23,315 bases of DNA, from contig CANGUI010000004.1 in the NCBI GenBank assembly GCA_947457025.1, positions 1 to 23,315 on the forward strand, read 5' to 3'. The notes under the pieces were generated by a model. That model saw nothing but the letters and a program-made list of their open reading frames with translations, was not told the origin of the DNA and did no database searches. Source of the DNA: Flammeovirgaceae bacterium. GTDB lineage: Bacteria > Bacteroidota > Bacteroidia > Cytophagales > Cyclobacteriaceae. The position numbers were made by a program, and so were the translations under genes. Below, piece after piece: positions 1 through 7,695 of this stretch. Numbering within the stretch: position 1 is the first letter of the stretch; every line of letters begins with the position of its first letter.

Positions 1-356
1 ATAAAATCAAGGGCAAAGAGGGTTAACAAATGTTTTATTGCTATTGATTGAAAATACTCGGTGCGAGCCACCAGTCGGTGCAGTCATCCGCTACCAAATG
101 CTCGATTTTTTTATCCGTGAGGTAACGACTAGGGTAAGGAACATCAGCGAAAGCGGAGTAGCAGGTAGAACAGCGGGAGGTACAAATTGGATTTGTCGAG
201 GCTGATTTTTTGGGTAGACCATGGAATTGAGTTGTGTCCTGAGGTGCAAACTCCGGACGGCGGAGGTGAGTAAAACAGAACCTGTAGACGTTTACCAACT
301 ATGGTATATTTCGGTTAATTTTGAAACTCAGATTGGGAATCGTAGTGTAAATCACC
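1..356. other. Non-coding or unassigned left edge
   Basis: No recognisable gene lies here. A plus-strand frame ending at the TAA at 24-26 could be the last codons of a gene that starts outside the window, but only seven codons are visible, so this cannot be judged. The minus strand has an open frame at 41-298 that would need a TTG start. Its protein is rich in Cys, Ser and Pro and matches no family I know. The right end holds a candidate promoter for the kinase gene that follows. Confidence 0.5.
291..323 (+). promoter_or_regulatory. Candidate Bacteroidetes-type promoter for the histidine kinase gene
   Basis: TAATTTTG at 316-323 matches the Bacteroidetes -7 consensus TAnnTTTG exactly. TTTA at 291-294 lies 21 bases upstream, within the usual spacing, and is one base off the -33 consensus TTTG. 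The -7 box ends 33 bases before the TTG start at 357, which leaves room for a short leader. The call is by motif only. Confidence 0.45.
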
Positions 357-1607
357 TTGAAATACGTTGACTCGGAAATAAGACGAAACCGTTTGACGAA
401 AGGTCTGGTGGTAGCACTTTTCTTTGTTTCCGTTTTCTATCTGATGCTTTACTTTCTTTTCGGCTGGAGAAGCATCGATTTGGAATTTGTATTTCCATTT
501 GTGGCCATGGCCGTGGTTTTGTACATCATGCTGTATTTCGGCCTTTATTCCACCGCCAAGGTACTTGGCCTCTTTATGTTCAACATCGCATTATTTTTTG
601 TCGCCTCCAGCGAAAGTACGGCCACGGGTGTGTATTTGCACTATGTTACCTGCATCGCGGTGGCCCTCACGGTTTTTCGGTACGAGCAACGGCGGATCAG
701 CATCGTGTTCGCAGCCTTTTCATTGGCACAGTTGCTGGCTGTAAATTTATTCACGTTTGATTTCGTACCTGAACGTATACATCCGCCCGACCTGACCCGG
801 TTATTGTTTGCCATTCACACCTCTATTGTTGCTTTAATTTCAATTTCATGCATCATGCTGATCATGGGCATGAACTTTGACGCCGAGCGTCACTTAAATC
901 AAAAACAGCGCGTCATTGAAATGCAAAATGAGGAACTCAAAAAGACCAACGAGGAACTTGATCGGTTTGTGTACAGTGCTTCCCATGATCTGCGCGCGCC
1001 GCTTACCGGCATCAGCGGATTGATTAGCCTCATGGAGATTGATCGCGAAACCCCGGCTGAAGTGATCCTGGATAAGATAAAAGGGCAAGTGAACAAGATG
1101 GAGAGTTTTATCACGGATATTGTCAATTACTCCCGCAACAGCCGCCAAGATGTCAACGTTGAAGATTTATCGTTGCGGTCGCTGGTGGATGAGGTATTCA
1201 AAACCCTTTCTTTTTTCGAGTTGGCACCCCGAATTTCCATGCGAAACGAAATCGATGCAGCCGTGATGATTTCAACTGATCACCACCGCATGAAAGTGAT
1301 TTTAACGAATATGGTCGGCAATTCGATCCGTTATGCGGACATGAGTAAGGACGATCCTTTCGTGGCGGTCACTTTTGAGAAATCCGAATTAGAACAGGCC
1401 ATTCACATCCGAGACAATGGCGTGGGCATTGCAGCGGCTTATCTCCCCCGAATTTTCGACATGTTCTTCAGGGCGAACAGCTCATCGAAGGGGTCGGGTT
1501 TGGGACTTTACATTGTGGGCGAAGCTGCCAAAAAAATGAATTATCGGATTGACGTGGCATCTCAGGAAGGAGCTGGCACAACATTTTCAATTCTCATCCC
1601 TGTGTGA
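357..1607 (+). CDS. Multi-pass membrane sensor histidine kinase (orphan)
   Basis: This 416-residue protein is an inner-membrane sensor kinase that should autophosphorylate on His and pass the phosphate to a response regulator. The N-terminal 170 residues contain about six hydrophobic stretches (roughly 17-35, 42-60, 66-84, 92-108, 112-132, 147-170) with short loops, so the signal is probably sensed in or at the membrane. A short charged coiled-coil-like linker (180-203) leads to the HisKA H-box SASHDLRAP with His210. The HATPase domain has the N box with Asn322, the G1 box DNGVGI at 363-368 and the G2 box GSGLGLY at 389-395, so it looks intact. No PAS or HAMP domain is evident. The start is TTG; it is the first possible start after an in-frame TAA at 348-350 and keeps a basic stretch before the first membrane segment. 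No response regulator is adjacent, so the partner is unknown. Confidence 0.9.
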   Translation: MKYVDSEIRRNRLTKGLVVALFFVSVFYLMLYFLFGWRSIDLEFVFPFVAMAVVLYIMLYFGLYSTAKVLGLFMFNIALFFVASSESTATGVYLHYVTCIAVALTVFRYEQRRISIVFAAFSLAQLLAVNLFTFDFVPERIHPPDLTRLLFAIHTSIVALISISCIMLIMGMNFDAERHLNQKQRVIEMQNEELKKTNEELDRFVYSASHDLRAPLTGISGLISLMEIDRETPAEVILDKIKGQVNKMESFITDIVNYSRNSRQDVNVEDLSLRSLVDEVFKTLSFFELAPRISMRNEIDAAVMISTDHHRMKVILTNMVGNSIRYADMSKDDPFVAVTFEKSELEQAIHIRDNGVGIAAAYLPRIFDMFFRANSSSKGSGLGLYIVGEAAKKMNYRIDVASQEGAGTTFSILIPV

Positions 1608-1922
1608 TAATGCGTGCCGGGCTGGAAAAAGCAAATACTTTTTATCGGTCGCTCAACGTGTGCTGCGCAATCCTATCGAACCGCTAAAAAAATTGGATTC
1701 TATACGCTGCACGTGTGAGACACCGCTCCCCACACTGGGCCAATAACAGATTCAACATACAAAAAATCGGCATTCCCGGTGCCACTCGAGGCAGACGTAC
1801 CTGCTCTGTCTTGCTGCAGCGATGACAGTGGCCATGCCTTTACCCGATGTGCTGAAAAACAAAGGCTCGCCAATGCGGCCATCACTCCCGGCTTCTATTT
1901 CCGGAAAGTGAACCTGTAGCGC
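1608..1922. other. Convergent intergenic region without a supported gene
   Basis: These 315 bases separate the 3' ends of the histidine kinase and the sugar kinase. I see no strong hairpin-plus-T terminator. On the minus strand the frame of the sugar kinase stays open for 56 codons after its TAA stop at 1923-1925, down to a TGA at 1752-1754. The read-through peptide is fairly protein-like but has no early start codon. It could be a decayed extension or chance. Confidence 0.5.
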
Positions 1923-2954
1923 TTACGCGAGTTTCGTCAGCAGTGCCAGTTGGTTACGTGCCCGCTCCAGATTATGGAGCGGATGCTTCACTTTGTAGTA
2001 CACATTCCCATTCAGGTGATCGGCCAGAAAGCGGAGCGCCATGATGTAGGTCATCATCTTGCCGGCAAACGGAATCGTCTTCTTCTCGTCTTCAGTGAGT
2101 CGGTCTGCCATTGGCTCGAGATACCCCGCCACCAACGCGTCGTACACATCAGTGCGGATCGTAATTTTTGAAAGATCTGTTTCGTCTTCGCTCACCGGAC
2201 ACACACAGGTGCGCACCAGATCACCCAGATCATAAATAAAATAGCCCGGCATGAGTGTATCGAGGTCGATGACACACTTCACCCGCCCCGTTAAACGATC
2301 AAAAAGCACATTATTGATTTTGGTGTCATTGTGCGTCACGCGCAGCGGAAGCCGGCCTGACCGAATGAGACCCTCGTACTCATGCACGAGTGGTTGAAAC
2401 GCTTGCGCGGAGGCGATTTCGTTTTTCGCCAGCCTGGCAAGAGAAGGTTCTGTTTGCGCGAGGGCCGTTTCGAACTGTTCGTAGCGCCACGACAGGTCGT
2501 GAAACCGACGGATAGTGGGCTGGAGCTCGGCCGGATGAAGCCCATCGAGATTGCGGGCAAATTCGCCAAACCCGCGGGCTGCTTCGTAGGCTTGCTCGGG
2601 TGACTCAATTTCCTGCAGCGTGACGGAATCCGCGACAAAGGGCAAGAGGCGCCAGACTTGCTGTTGATTGTCCGTTGCCACAGCACCACCTGTGCGGGTC
2701 GGCAGCGGGTTCAGAAAAAAATAGCCGGGGTGGTGCTGCGCAAGGTATGCCCCCACCACACGCAGGTTGTGGGCAATGGCCTCCGGGTGCCGGAAGACAG
2801 ACGTATTGATTCGTTGCAACACCTTTTGCGGGGCGGCGCTTTGCACAAGTAACGTCGTGTGGATATGCCCCGTTCCGAGGGGTGAAACCCTGATGTTGTA
2901 CGGCAGCCCGAATTGGTGCAACACTTCAGGCGGCACGGAAGATTCTAGTTCCAT
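1923..2954 (-). CDS. APH-fold sugar kinase, N-acetylhexosamine 1-kinase (NahK)-like
   Basis: A 343-residue cytoplasmic kinase of the aminoglycoside phosphotransferase fold. The closest pattern I know is the NahK-like family of Bacteroidetes, often mislabelled mucin-desulfating sulfatase, which phosphorylates a hexosamine or hexose at C1. A Gly-rich loop (LGTGHIHTT, 26-34) and the VLQRIN strand (45-50) fit the ATP-binding lobe. The Brenner motif HxDxxxxN is present with His208, Asp210 (catalytic base) and Asn215. The metal-binding IDLDT segment follows (Asp230, Asp232), then the YDLGD segment at 241-245. The gene overlaps the 3' end of the nucleotidyltransferase by 10 bp, implying translational coupling. 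A sugar-1-phosphate made here would be the natural substrate of that enzyme. The exact sugar is not known; an AmgK-like role in cell-wall sugar recycling with a MurU-like partner is a less likely alternative. Confidence 0.82.
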   Translation of the reverse strand: MELESSVPPEVLHQFGLPYNIRVSPLGTGHIHTTLLVQSAAPQKVLQRINTSVFRHPEAIAHNLRVVGAYLAQHHPGYFFLNPLPTRTGGAVATDNQQQVWRLLPFVADSVTLQEIESPEQAYEAARGFGEFARNLDGLHPAELQPTIRRFHDLSWRYEQFETALAQTEPSLARLAKNEIASAQAFQPLVHEYEGLIRSGRLPLRVTHNDTKINNVLFDRLTGRVKCVIDLDTLMPGYFIYDLGDLVRTCVCPVSEDETDLSKITIRTDVYDALVAGYLEPMADRLTEDEKKTIPFAGKMMTYIMALRFLADHLNGNVYYKVKHPLHNLERARNQLALLTKLA

Positions 2955-3853
2955 AGCGGCATGGGATACTCCCCCGCCTCCGCCAGTAAGCGCAAGCGCC
3001 GGGTTACCTCTTGTTTATCTTCCTGGTACGTTACCCCGAACCACATGTTCCCGCCGGTCAGCACCTTCACTTTGCCGAGGTCTTTCCGGATCAACTCATT
3101 CACCACCAACGGAATGTAAAACTCGGCCTTCGGGTTGTGACGGTTGTTGGCCAGAAAGATATCGAACATTGATGCAGCCAGATCAAACACGGTTGGCTGA
3201 AACCCCCAGAAGTTCATGGAGGTGGGCGTTTCAGGGGAAAGGATGCGGTCGCCTTCTTTTTCTTTCGAAACAATTTGATTGTTTTCCTTTACAATCGTGG
3301 TTCGCTCCACCACCGTTTTTAAAAAACCATTGGCATCGGTTTCTCCACAACCGCGCGAAACGCTGCCGTAGTCGGACAGCACGTTCTTCAGCGTGTAGCC
3401 CACCATGGCATGGTGGCCTTCTGTATCTTGTCTGAAGAATTCGGCAAGCGCCTGGAATGCTGCAAATCCATAAAAATCATCTGCATTGATGGCAGCGAAG
3501 GGCTCATGAATGACTGGGCGGGCACAAAGCAAAGCGTGACCTGTGCCCCACGGTTTGGTACGATCGGGTGGTAAGAGTTCCGGGGGTACCAACTTGTCGA
3601 GCGACTGGATGACGAACTCCACGTCCACCTTTCCCTGCAGCCGGGGTAGAAACTTTGCCTTTACGGTTTCTAAAATCTCTTCACGCACAATAAACACCAC
3701 TTTGGTGAAGCCGGCCCGGATGGCATCAAAGAGCGAATAGTCCATGATCGTCTCACCGGCGGGGCCAAACCCGTCAATCTGTTTGATGCCCCCGTAGCGA
3801 CTGCCCATGCCGGCGGCAAGCACCAGCAGTGTGAGTTTTTTTGTGGAATACAT
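2945..3853 (-). CDS. Sugar-1-phosphate nucleotidyltransferase
   Basis: A 302-residue nucleotidyltransferase of the NTP_transferase superfamily, which joins a sugar 1-phosphate to an NTP to give an NDP-sugar and pyrophosphate. The N-terminal signature LAAGMGSRYGGIKQ at 12-25 is the nucleotide-binding loop. GTGHAL at 103-108 and the metal-binding NADDFYG at 123-129 follow in the expected order. A late NFWGFQP segment fits the sugar-binding part. The ATG at 3851-3853 is the only sensible start, as the Gly-rich loop begins about ten residues later. It is the first gene of a two-gene minus-strand operon with the kinase, which it overlaps by 10 bp, and is divergent from a sugar symporter across 75 bp. 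Which NDP-sugar is made cannot be read from the sequence. Confidence 0.85.
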   Translation of the reverse strand: MYSTKKLTLLVLAAGMGSRYGGIKQIDGFGPAGETIMDYSLFDAIRAGFTKVVFIVREEILETVKAKFLPRLQGKVDVEFVIQSLDKLVPPELLPPDRTKPWGTGHALLCARPVIHEPFAAINADDFYGFAAFQALAEFFRQDTEGHHAMVGYTLKNVLSDYGSVSRGCGETDANGFLKTVVERTTIVKENNQIVSKEKEGDRILSPETPTSMNFWGFQPTVFDLAASMFDIFLANNRHNPKAEFYIPLVVNELIRKDLGKVKVLTGGNMWFGVTYQEDKQEVTRRLRLLAEAGEYPMPLWN

Positions 3854-3895
3854 GGAAGTGTAAGGATTTTACCCTAAAATCGGGTTCGAAATTCG

Positions 3896-3903
3896 CAAAA
3901 GTA
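3896..3903 (-). promoter_or_regulatory. Candidate -7 box for the nucleotidyltransferase-kinase operon
   Basis: Read on the minus strand, TACTTTTG matches the Bacteroidetes -7 consensus TAnnTTTG exactly. It lies 42 bases upstream of the ATG at 3853, in the 75-bp gap between divergent genes. No good TTTG -33 element is found at the usual spacing, so support is moderate. No equally good match was seen for the plus-strand symporter gene. Confidence 0.4.
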
Positions 3904-3928
3904 ATCTGAATCACCATACCCACTCCAC

Positions 3929-5188
3929 ATGACTTCCAAAAATCAGTACGCCGTTTCCATCGCCATTATTGGCGTGTTGTTTTTTATTTTCGGATTTGTT
4001 ACGTGGCTCAATGGCACGCTCATCCCATTTTTGAAGTTGGCCTGTGATCTGCAATCGGATGCCCAGGCCTTGCTCGTTACGTTTGCCTTCTACATGGCCT
4101 ACTTTTTTCTGGCGCTGCCATCTTCATACATCCTGGAACGAACCGGTTACAAAAAAGGCATGTCGCTCGGCCTGGCTGTGATGGCAGTAGGGTGCCTTCT
4201 GTTCATTCCGGCTGCATCCGCCCGCAGTTTTGGATTATTCCTGACGGGATTATTTGTTCAGGGGATGGGGCTATCGCTCTTGCAGACGGCATCGAATCCC
4301 TATATCTCCGTAATCGGTCCGATTGAGTCGGCTGCTCAGCGGATCAGCATCATGGGCATCTGCAATAAGGTTGCCGGTGCGCTCAGTCCGTGGATTCTCA
4401 GTGCCATTGTGCTGGCCGGAGCCAGCCAGATTGAAACCCAGATTCAATCCACAACAGATGTACTCGTACGCAACGAACTGCTTCAGGACCTGTCGCATCG
4501 CATCATCGCTCCGTATGGCGTGATGGCCGGTGTGCTTATGCTGCTGGCTGCCATGATTCTGTTTTCTCCACTGCCGGAAATCGAAATGGAAGGAGGCAAT
4601 AACACGGAAGGTCAACCGGCACGCAACAGCATCTTCCAATATCCGTACCTGTGGCTCGGCTCGCTTTGTATTTTCACTTATGTAGGGGCGGAAGTAATGG
4701 CCGGCGATGTAATCGGCATCTACGGCAAAGAACTGGGAATGAGCCTTGACGAAACCAAAAACTTCACATCTTACACACTGTGGTCGATGGTGGTGGGCTA
4801 TGTAGTGGGCGTGTTGACCATCCCGCGTTACCTCAAACAAGAGTTGGCTCTGAAAATCTCCGCCATTACCGGGATCCTGTTATCGTTTGGCGCCTTCTTG
4901 ACCACGGGCTACACCAGTATTTTCTGCATTGCCCTGCTGGGTCTGGCAAACTCACTGATGTGGCCTGCCATCTTTCCCATGGCAATAGACGGTCTTGGAA
5001 AATTCACCAAAACAGGGTCAGCCATGCTGATCATGGGCATAGCCGGTGGCGCAATAATTCCGCTGGCTTATCCCCTATTGTCGGAGTCATTCCCGCCGGC
5101 CACGGCTTTCCTCTATGTAGTGCTGCCCTGTTATGCCTACATTCTTTTCTACGCGATCAAAGGTCATCGCATCGGAAAAACATGGTGA
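3929..5188 (+). CDS. FHS-family sugar:H+ symporter (FucP/GluP/NagP-like MFS)
   Basis: A 419-residue major facilitator superfamily protein with about twelve membrane spans, placed in the fucose-galactose-glucose:H+ symporter family. The first span carries the family pattern FFIFGFVTWLNGTLIPF at about 19-35. Before the third span, an ALPSSYILERTGYKKGM segment (62-78) matches the FHS version of the MFS loop 2-3 motif. QTASNPYISVIGP further on is also typical. FHS members carry L-fucose, glucose/galactose or N-acetylglucosamine; the residues visible do not settle which. The divergent kinase and nucleotidyltransferase fit import of a hexose or N-acetylhexosamine. The last 7 bp overlap the start of the SMP-30-like gene (ATGGTGA), so these two are probably translated together. 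Confidence 0.88.
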   Translation: MTSKNQYAVSIAIIGVLFFIFGFVTWLNGTLIPFLKLACDLQSDAQALLVTFAFYMAYFFLALPSSYILERTGYKKGMSLGLAVMAVGCLLFIPAASARSFGLFLTGLFVQGMGLSLLQTASNPYISVIGPIESAAQRISIMGICNKVAGALSPWILSAIVLAGASQIETQIQSTTDVLVRNELLQDLSHRIIAPYGVMAGVLMLLAAMILFSPLPEIEMEGGNNTEGQPARNSIFQYPYLWLGSLCIFTYVGAEVMAGDVIGIYGKELGMSLDETKNFTSYTLWSMVVGYVVGVLTIPRYLKQELALKISAITGILLSFGAFLTTGYTSIFCIALLGLANSLMWPAIFPMAIDGLGKFTKTGSAMLIMGIAGGAIIPLAYPLLSESFPPATAFLYVVLPCYAYILFYAIKGHRIGKTW

Positions 5189-6060
5189 GGACGGCAGGAT
5201 TGTTTATTCTGATAATTTTCTGCGCATTTCAAACGCAGCCTCCGGTACATCAGGCATTCGATTTCACAGCTGAGAATATCTTCAGCCAGAATATTGAAGG
5301 ACCTTGTTTTGATGCGGCCGGGAACCTCTACGTCGTGAATTTTCAACGGGATGGTACGGTGGGGCGGGTAGATGATAACGGAAACGCCTCGCTGTTTATC
5401 ACGCTGCCCTACAAAAGCATCGCCAATGCCATTGTATTCAATTCGAAGGGAGACATGTTGCTGGCCGACTGGATCGGACACAACGTGCTGAAAGTGAACA
5501 TGAAGACAAAAGGCGTGAGTGTACTGGCTCATAAAGGCTTTAATCAACCCAATGACCTGGTCATCAACCAAAAAGATCAGGTATTTGCATCCGACCCTGA
5601 CTGGAAAAAAGGTACCGGCCGTATCTGGCGTGTAGAGCCCGATGGCGAAGCCCAGGTGGTGTGGGACAATCTCGGAACAACCAACGGGATCGAATTGAAT
5701 CCGGACGAAACCATCCTCTACGTAAACGAAAGCGCACAGCGTAAAATCTGGGCGTTTGAAGTGGACAAAAAGGGGAATCTCAGCAATCCGAAAGGCTTTC
5801 ATGAATTTGCCGATTTTGGTCTTGATGGCATGAAGTGCGATGTGCGGGGCAACCTCTATGTGGCGCGGTACGACAAGGGGACGATTGCCGTGCTTTCTCC
5901 GGGTGGAAAACTGGTGCGGGAAATTGCGCTCAAAGGCATGAAGCCAAGTAACCTTGTTTTTGGCGGAACTGATGGGAGGACAGTGTATGTTACCCTGCAG
6001 GATAGAAAAGGCATGGAATATTTTTGGAATGACTTACCGGGCCGGGCCTACAAAAAATGA
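5182..6060 (+). CDS. SMP-30/gluconolactonase/LRE-family beta-propeller protein
   Basis: A 292-residue protein of the SMP-30 family, six-bladed propellers that often hydrolyse sugar lactones using one divalent metal. Blade repeats of the type D-G-N-L-Y-V are visible, for example around 44-52 and 222-228. Candidate metal ligands sit where the family has them: Glu39 in NIEGP, Asn168 in TTNGI and Asp215 in GLDGMK. Residues 2-18 are hydrophobic and look like a signal or anchor sequence, so it probably acts in the periplasm or at the membrane. A longer open frame runs upstream to 4780, but it lies inside the symporter gene. The ATG at 5182 is preferred because it overlaps the symporter stop and begins the signal sequence. 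A sugar-lactone or sugar-responsive role is inferred from context; the substrate is unknown. Confidence 0.82.
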   Translation: MVRTAGLFILIIFCAFQTQPPVHQAFDFTAENIFSQNIEGPCFDAAGNLYVVNFQRDGTVGRVDDNGNASLFITLPYKSIANAIVFNSKGDMLLADWIGHNVLKVNMKTKGVSVLAHKGFNQPNDLVINQKDQVFASDPDWKKGTGRIWRVEPDGEAQVVWDNLGTTNGIELNPDETILYVNESAQRKIWAFEVDKKGNLSNPKGFHEFADFGLDGMKCDVRGNLYVARYDKGTIAVLSPGGKLVREIALKGMKPSNLVFGGTDGRTVYVTLQDRKGMEYFWNDLPGRAYKK

Positions 6061-6665
6061 GGTGCCTGAGTATCCTTTTCGTTGCCGCGTTCAGTTTGCA
6101 TGTTGCAGCCCAGCCCGCGAATCCCTCCCGCGCCCTTACCCGTTTGCAGCAATGGATGGTGGGCCGTTTCAGCAGTGAGGCACAGGCCAAATCAGACTCT
6201 GCTTTTTTTGATATTCGCCTGCACGTTGTGCCCATCTGGCAACATCGAACGGATGGCTACTGGCTGTATGTTGAACAGGCAGCTGCTTCTGCCCTGGACA
6301 AACCTTACCGGCAAAGGATCTATCGACTAACGCAAACGGGTGACCAATTCATCAGCACGATCTATACATTCGCAAATCCGCTGCAAAAAGCCGGTAATCT
6401 GGCGGCCGTTGAGCGGCTAACACCCGACTCGCTTATCACCCGCAGTGGGTGCGAAGTAATCCTTAGTCAGATGGGAAAGAAAGCGTTTGAAGGCAGCACG
6501 ATCGCCAGGCAATGCCCAAGCGAATTGCGGGGCGCGACATACGCCACCAGCGAGGCATTGATCCGGAAAGACCGCATGGTGACACTCGACCGCGGATATA
6601 ATGCGCAAGATCAGCAGGTGTGGGGCTCCACGCGCGGTGGATATGTTTTCATCCGAAAGCCGTAA
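6057..6665 (+). CDS. CpcT/CpeT-family secreted protein
   Basis: A 202-residue protein with a signal peptide (about 1-18, ending AAQ) followed by one CpcT/CpeT domain over nearly the whole remainder. Family hallmarks are visible in order: LQQWMVGRFSSEAQA at 30-44, the IRLHVVPIW...GYWLYVEQA segment at 53-75, PYRQRIYRL at 83-91, Cys132 and Cys153, and the C-terminal RGATYATSE...LDRGYN...QVWGSTRGGYVF (158-198). In cyanobacteria such proteins attach bilins to phycobiliproteins. In Bacteroidetes the domain is found without phycobilisomes and its role is not known to me. The ATG overlaps the preceding stop by 4 bp (ATGA), making it the third gene of the symporter operon. The family call is strong; no lyase function should be assumed. 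Confidence 0.85.
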   Translation: MRCLSILFVAAFSLHVAAQPANPSRALTRLQQWMVGRFSSEAQAKSDSAFFDIRLHVVPIWQHRTDGYWLYVEQAAASALDKPYRQRIYRLTQTGDQFISTIYTFANPLQKAGNLAAVERLTPDSLITRSGCEVILSQMGKKAFEGSTIARQCPSELRGATYATSEALIRKDRMVTLDRGYNAQDQQVWGSTRGGYVFIRKP

Positions 6666-6694
6666 CCCAAAAGCACCTCTAAATCCCCACGGTT

Positions 6695-7261
6695 TTACTG
6701 CGGATATAATTTTAGGTACGTCAGTTTTTCGATCACGGTAGAATTGCCTTTGTCCTCACTGCGCACTCCCTCCAGAACATCAAAATCTTTGTCAAAGGTG
6801 AATGAGTACGACGTACTCTGTCCCCGCTTTTCCAGGTACGTGTACACCGCAACCTGGTTAACTCCAACATCCGAAAACTCTCCGCGTATGGAATAACTCG
6901 GCAGTAACAAATTTTCGATCGGGATTTCGATGAAAGCACGGGTTTGCGACTTCACATCCCGGATTATGGCCACCTGTCGATAGTTTTCGTTTCGTTCAAT
7001 TACACGTTCTTTTTCCGTGGTGGAAAAAAGCCCCGTTCCTTTTTTGGTTACAACCCGTGTTACGGAATAGATACCCTCGATGGATGCTTTCGCCGCTCCT
7101 GTTTTTGCCAGATAGGCCTTCAGCACGTCATGAAAGTAAACTTGTTCAAATGGATAGACCTTGTTGCGTTGTTGCATGCTGTACATAGTAGAAATGGAGC
7201 AACTGCTCCCCCCTGCCACCACAAGCCATCCGGCACCAAGAAGTACAATAAATGTTTTCAT
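6695..7261 (-). CDS. Putative lipoprotein of unknown function
   Basis: I do not recognise this 188-residue protein. It starts with a hydrophobic signal sequence (3-17) followed by GGSSC, so Cys21 may be lipidated, although the residues before it are not an ideal lipobox. The mature part is about 165 residues, beta-rich by eye, with alternating charged and aromatic residues and a basic stretch TRVVTKKGTGLFSTTEKER near 68-86. A GAGG-like Shine-Dalgarno sequence precedes the ATG by about seven bases. The gene is convergent with the CpcT-like gene, 29 bp between stops, and stands alone on its strand. Outer-membrane or periplasmic location is inferred only from the signal sequence. Confidence 0.65.
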   Translation of the reverse strand: MKTFIVLLGAGWLVVAGGSSCSISTMYSMQQRNKVYPFEQVYFHDVLKAYLAKTGAAKASIEGIYSVTRVVTKKGTGLFSTTEKERVIERNENYRQVAIIRDVKSQTRAFIEIPIENLLLPSYSIRGEFSDVGVNQVAVYTYLEKRGQSTSYSFTFDKDFDVLEGVRSEDKGNSTVIEKLTYLKLYPQ

Positions 7262-7695
7262 GCATACCTCGATTTATGGTGAAAGCTACTGCGATTTTTT
7301 TGTAGTTACACGCAATTCGCACCAGGGTGGTTGAACAAAACAGGGGCACGTAGAATCAACCACCTCCGGATAGACGGGCATTGCTATCCACGGTGCGGCA
7401 GATTCAACCGGGCGGTCGAAATAAGATCCCGTAGATCACTCCTGCAAGAGACACTTTTCAATCCTGTTCAGGAGGTGTTTTAAAAACGCTCCATTCAGGT
7501 TGCCAGCAATGCTTTTACGCGAAAACATCATCCGCGATTATGTGCACGATAGCTCCGTTTTCGACTTTGAAGATAGCGTATGGTTCCCTTTGCCCGGTTC
7601 TGTTTCCCTGGATTATTCCGATTATCATACAGAGATGATTGCTTTTGTAAAAAAAGAAGCGCAACACCCAATTAATTCGTTTACTTTCACACCGC
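7262..7695. other. 434-bp divergent intergenic region
   Basis: This gap separates the minus-strand lipoprotein from the start of the TonB-receptor operon and must hold the promoters of both. It contains a perfect 9-bp inverted repeat at 7326-7364, a related sequence at 7401-7409, and a possible weak hairpin (CTCCTG pairing with CAGGAG) before a short T run around 7440-7482. A plus-strand open frame from 7509 reads into the next gene in another frame and is not supported as a gene. I found no exact TAnnTTTG box upstream of 7696. Confidence 0.55.
7326..7364. repeat. Inverted repeat, 9-bp arms, 21-bp spacer
   Basis: GGTGGTTGA at 7326-7334 is the exact reverse complement of TCAACCACC at 7356-7364. 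The left arm is 62 bp upstream of the lipoprotein start and the right arm about 330 bp upstream of the TonB operon. A further GATTCAACC at 7401-7409 resembles the right arm with its flank (GAATCAACC). It could be an operator with paired half-sites or an RNA hairpin; nothing in the sequence tells which. Confidence 0.5.

Noticed and set aside
41..298. Minus-strand 85-codon frame with a TTG start
   Set aside because: It matches no family I know, has no clear ribosome site, and its Cys/Ser/Pro-rich composition looks like a chance frame. It is noted only within the left-edge entry.
2767..3435. 222-codon plus-strand frame
   Set aside because: It is antisense to the kinase and nucleotidyltransferase genes, both of which have full catalytic motifs. 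Its composition is Pro/Arg/Cys-rich and it shows no domain.
4780..5181. N-terminal extension of the SMP-30-like protein
   Set aside because: The extension lies inside the symporter gene in another frame. The ATG at 5182 starts a signal-like sequence and overlaps the symporter stop, the same pattern as the next junction.
7440..7482. Possible rho-independent terminator (CTCCTG with CAGGAG before TTTT)
   Set aside because: The loop is about 24 bases, the stem has a bulge, and no gene ends upstream on that strand.
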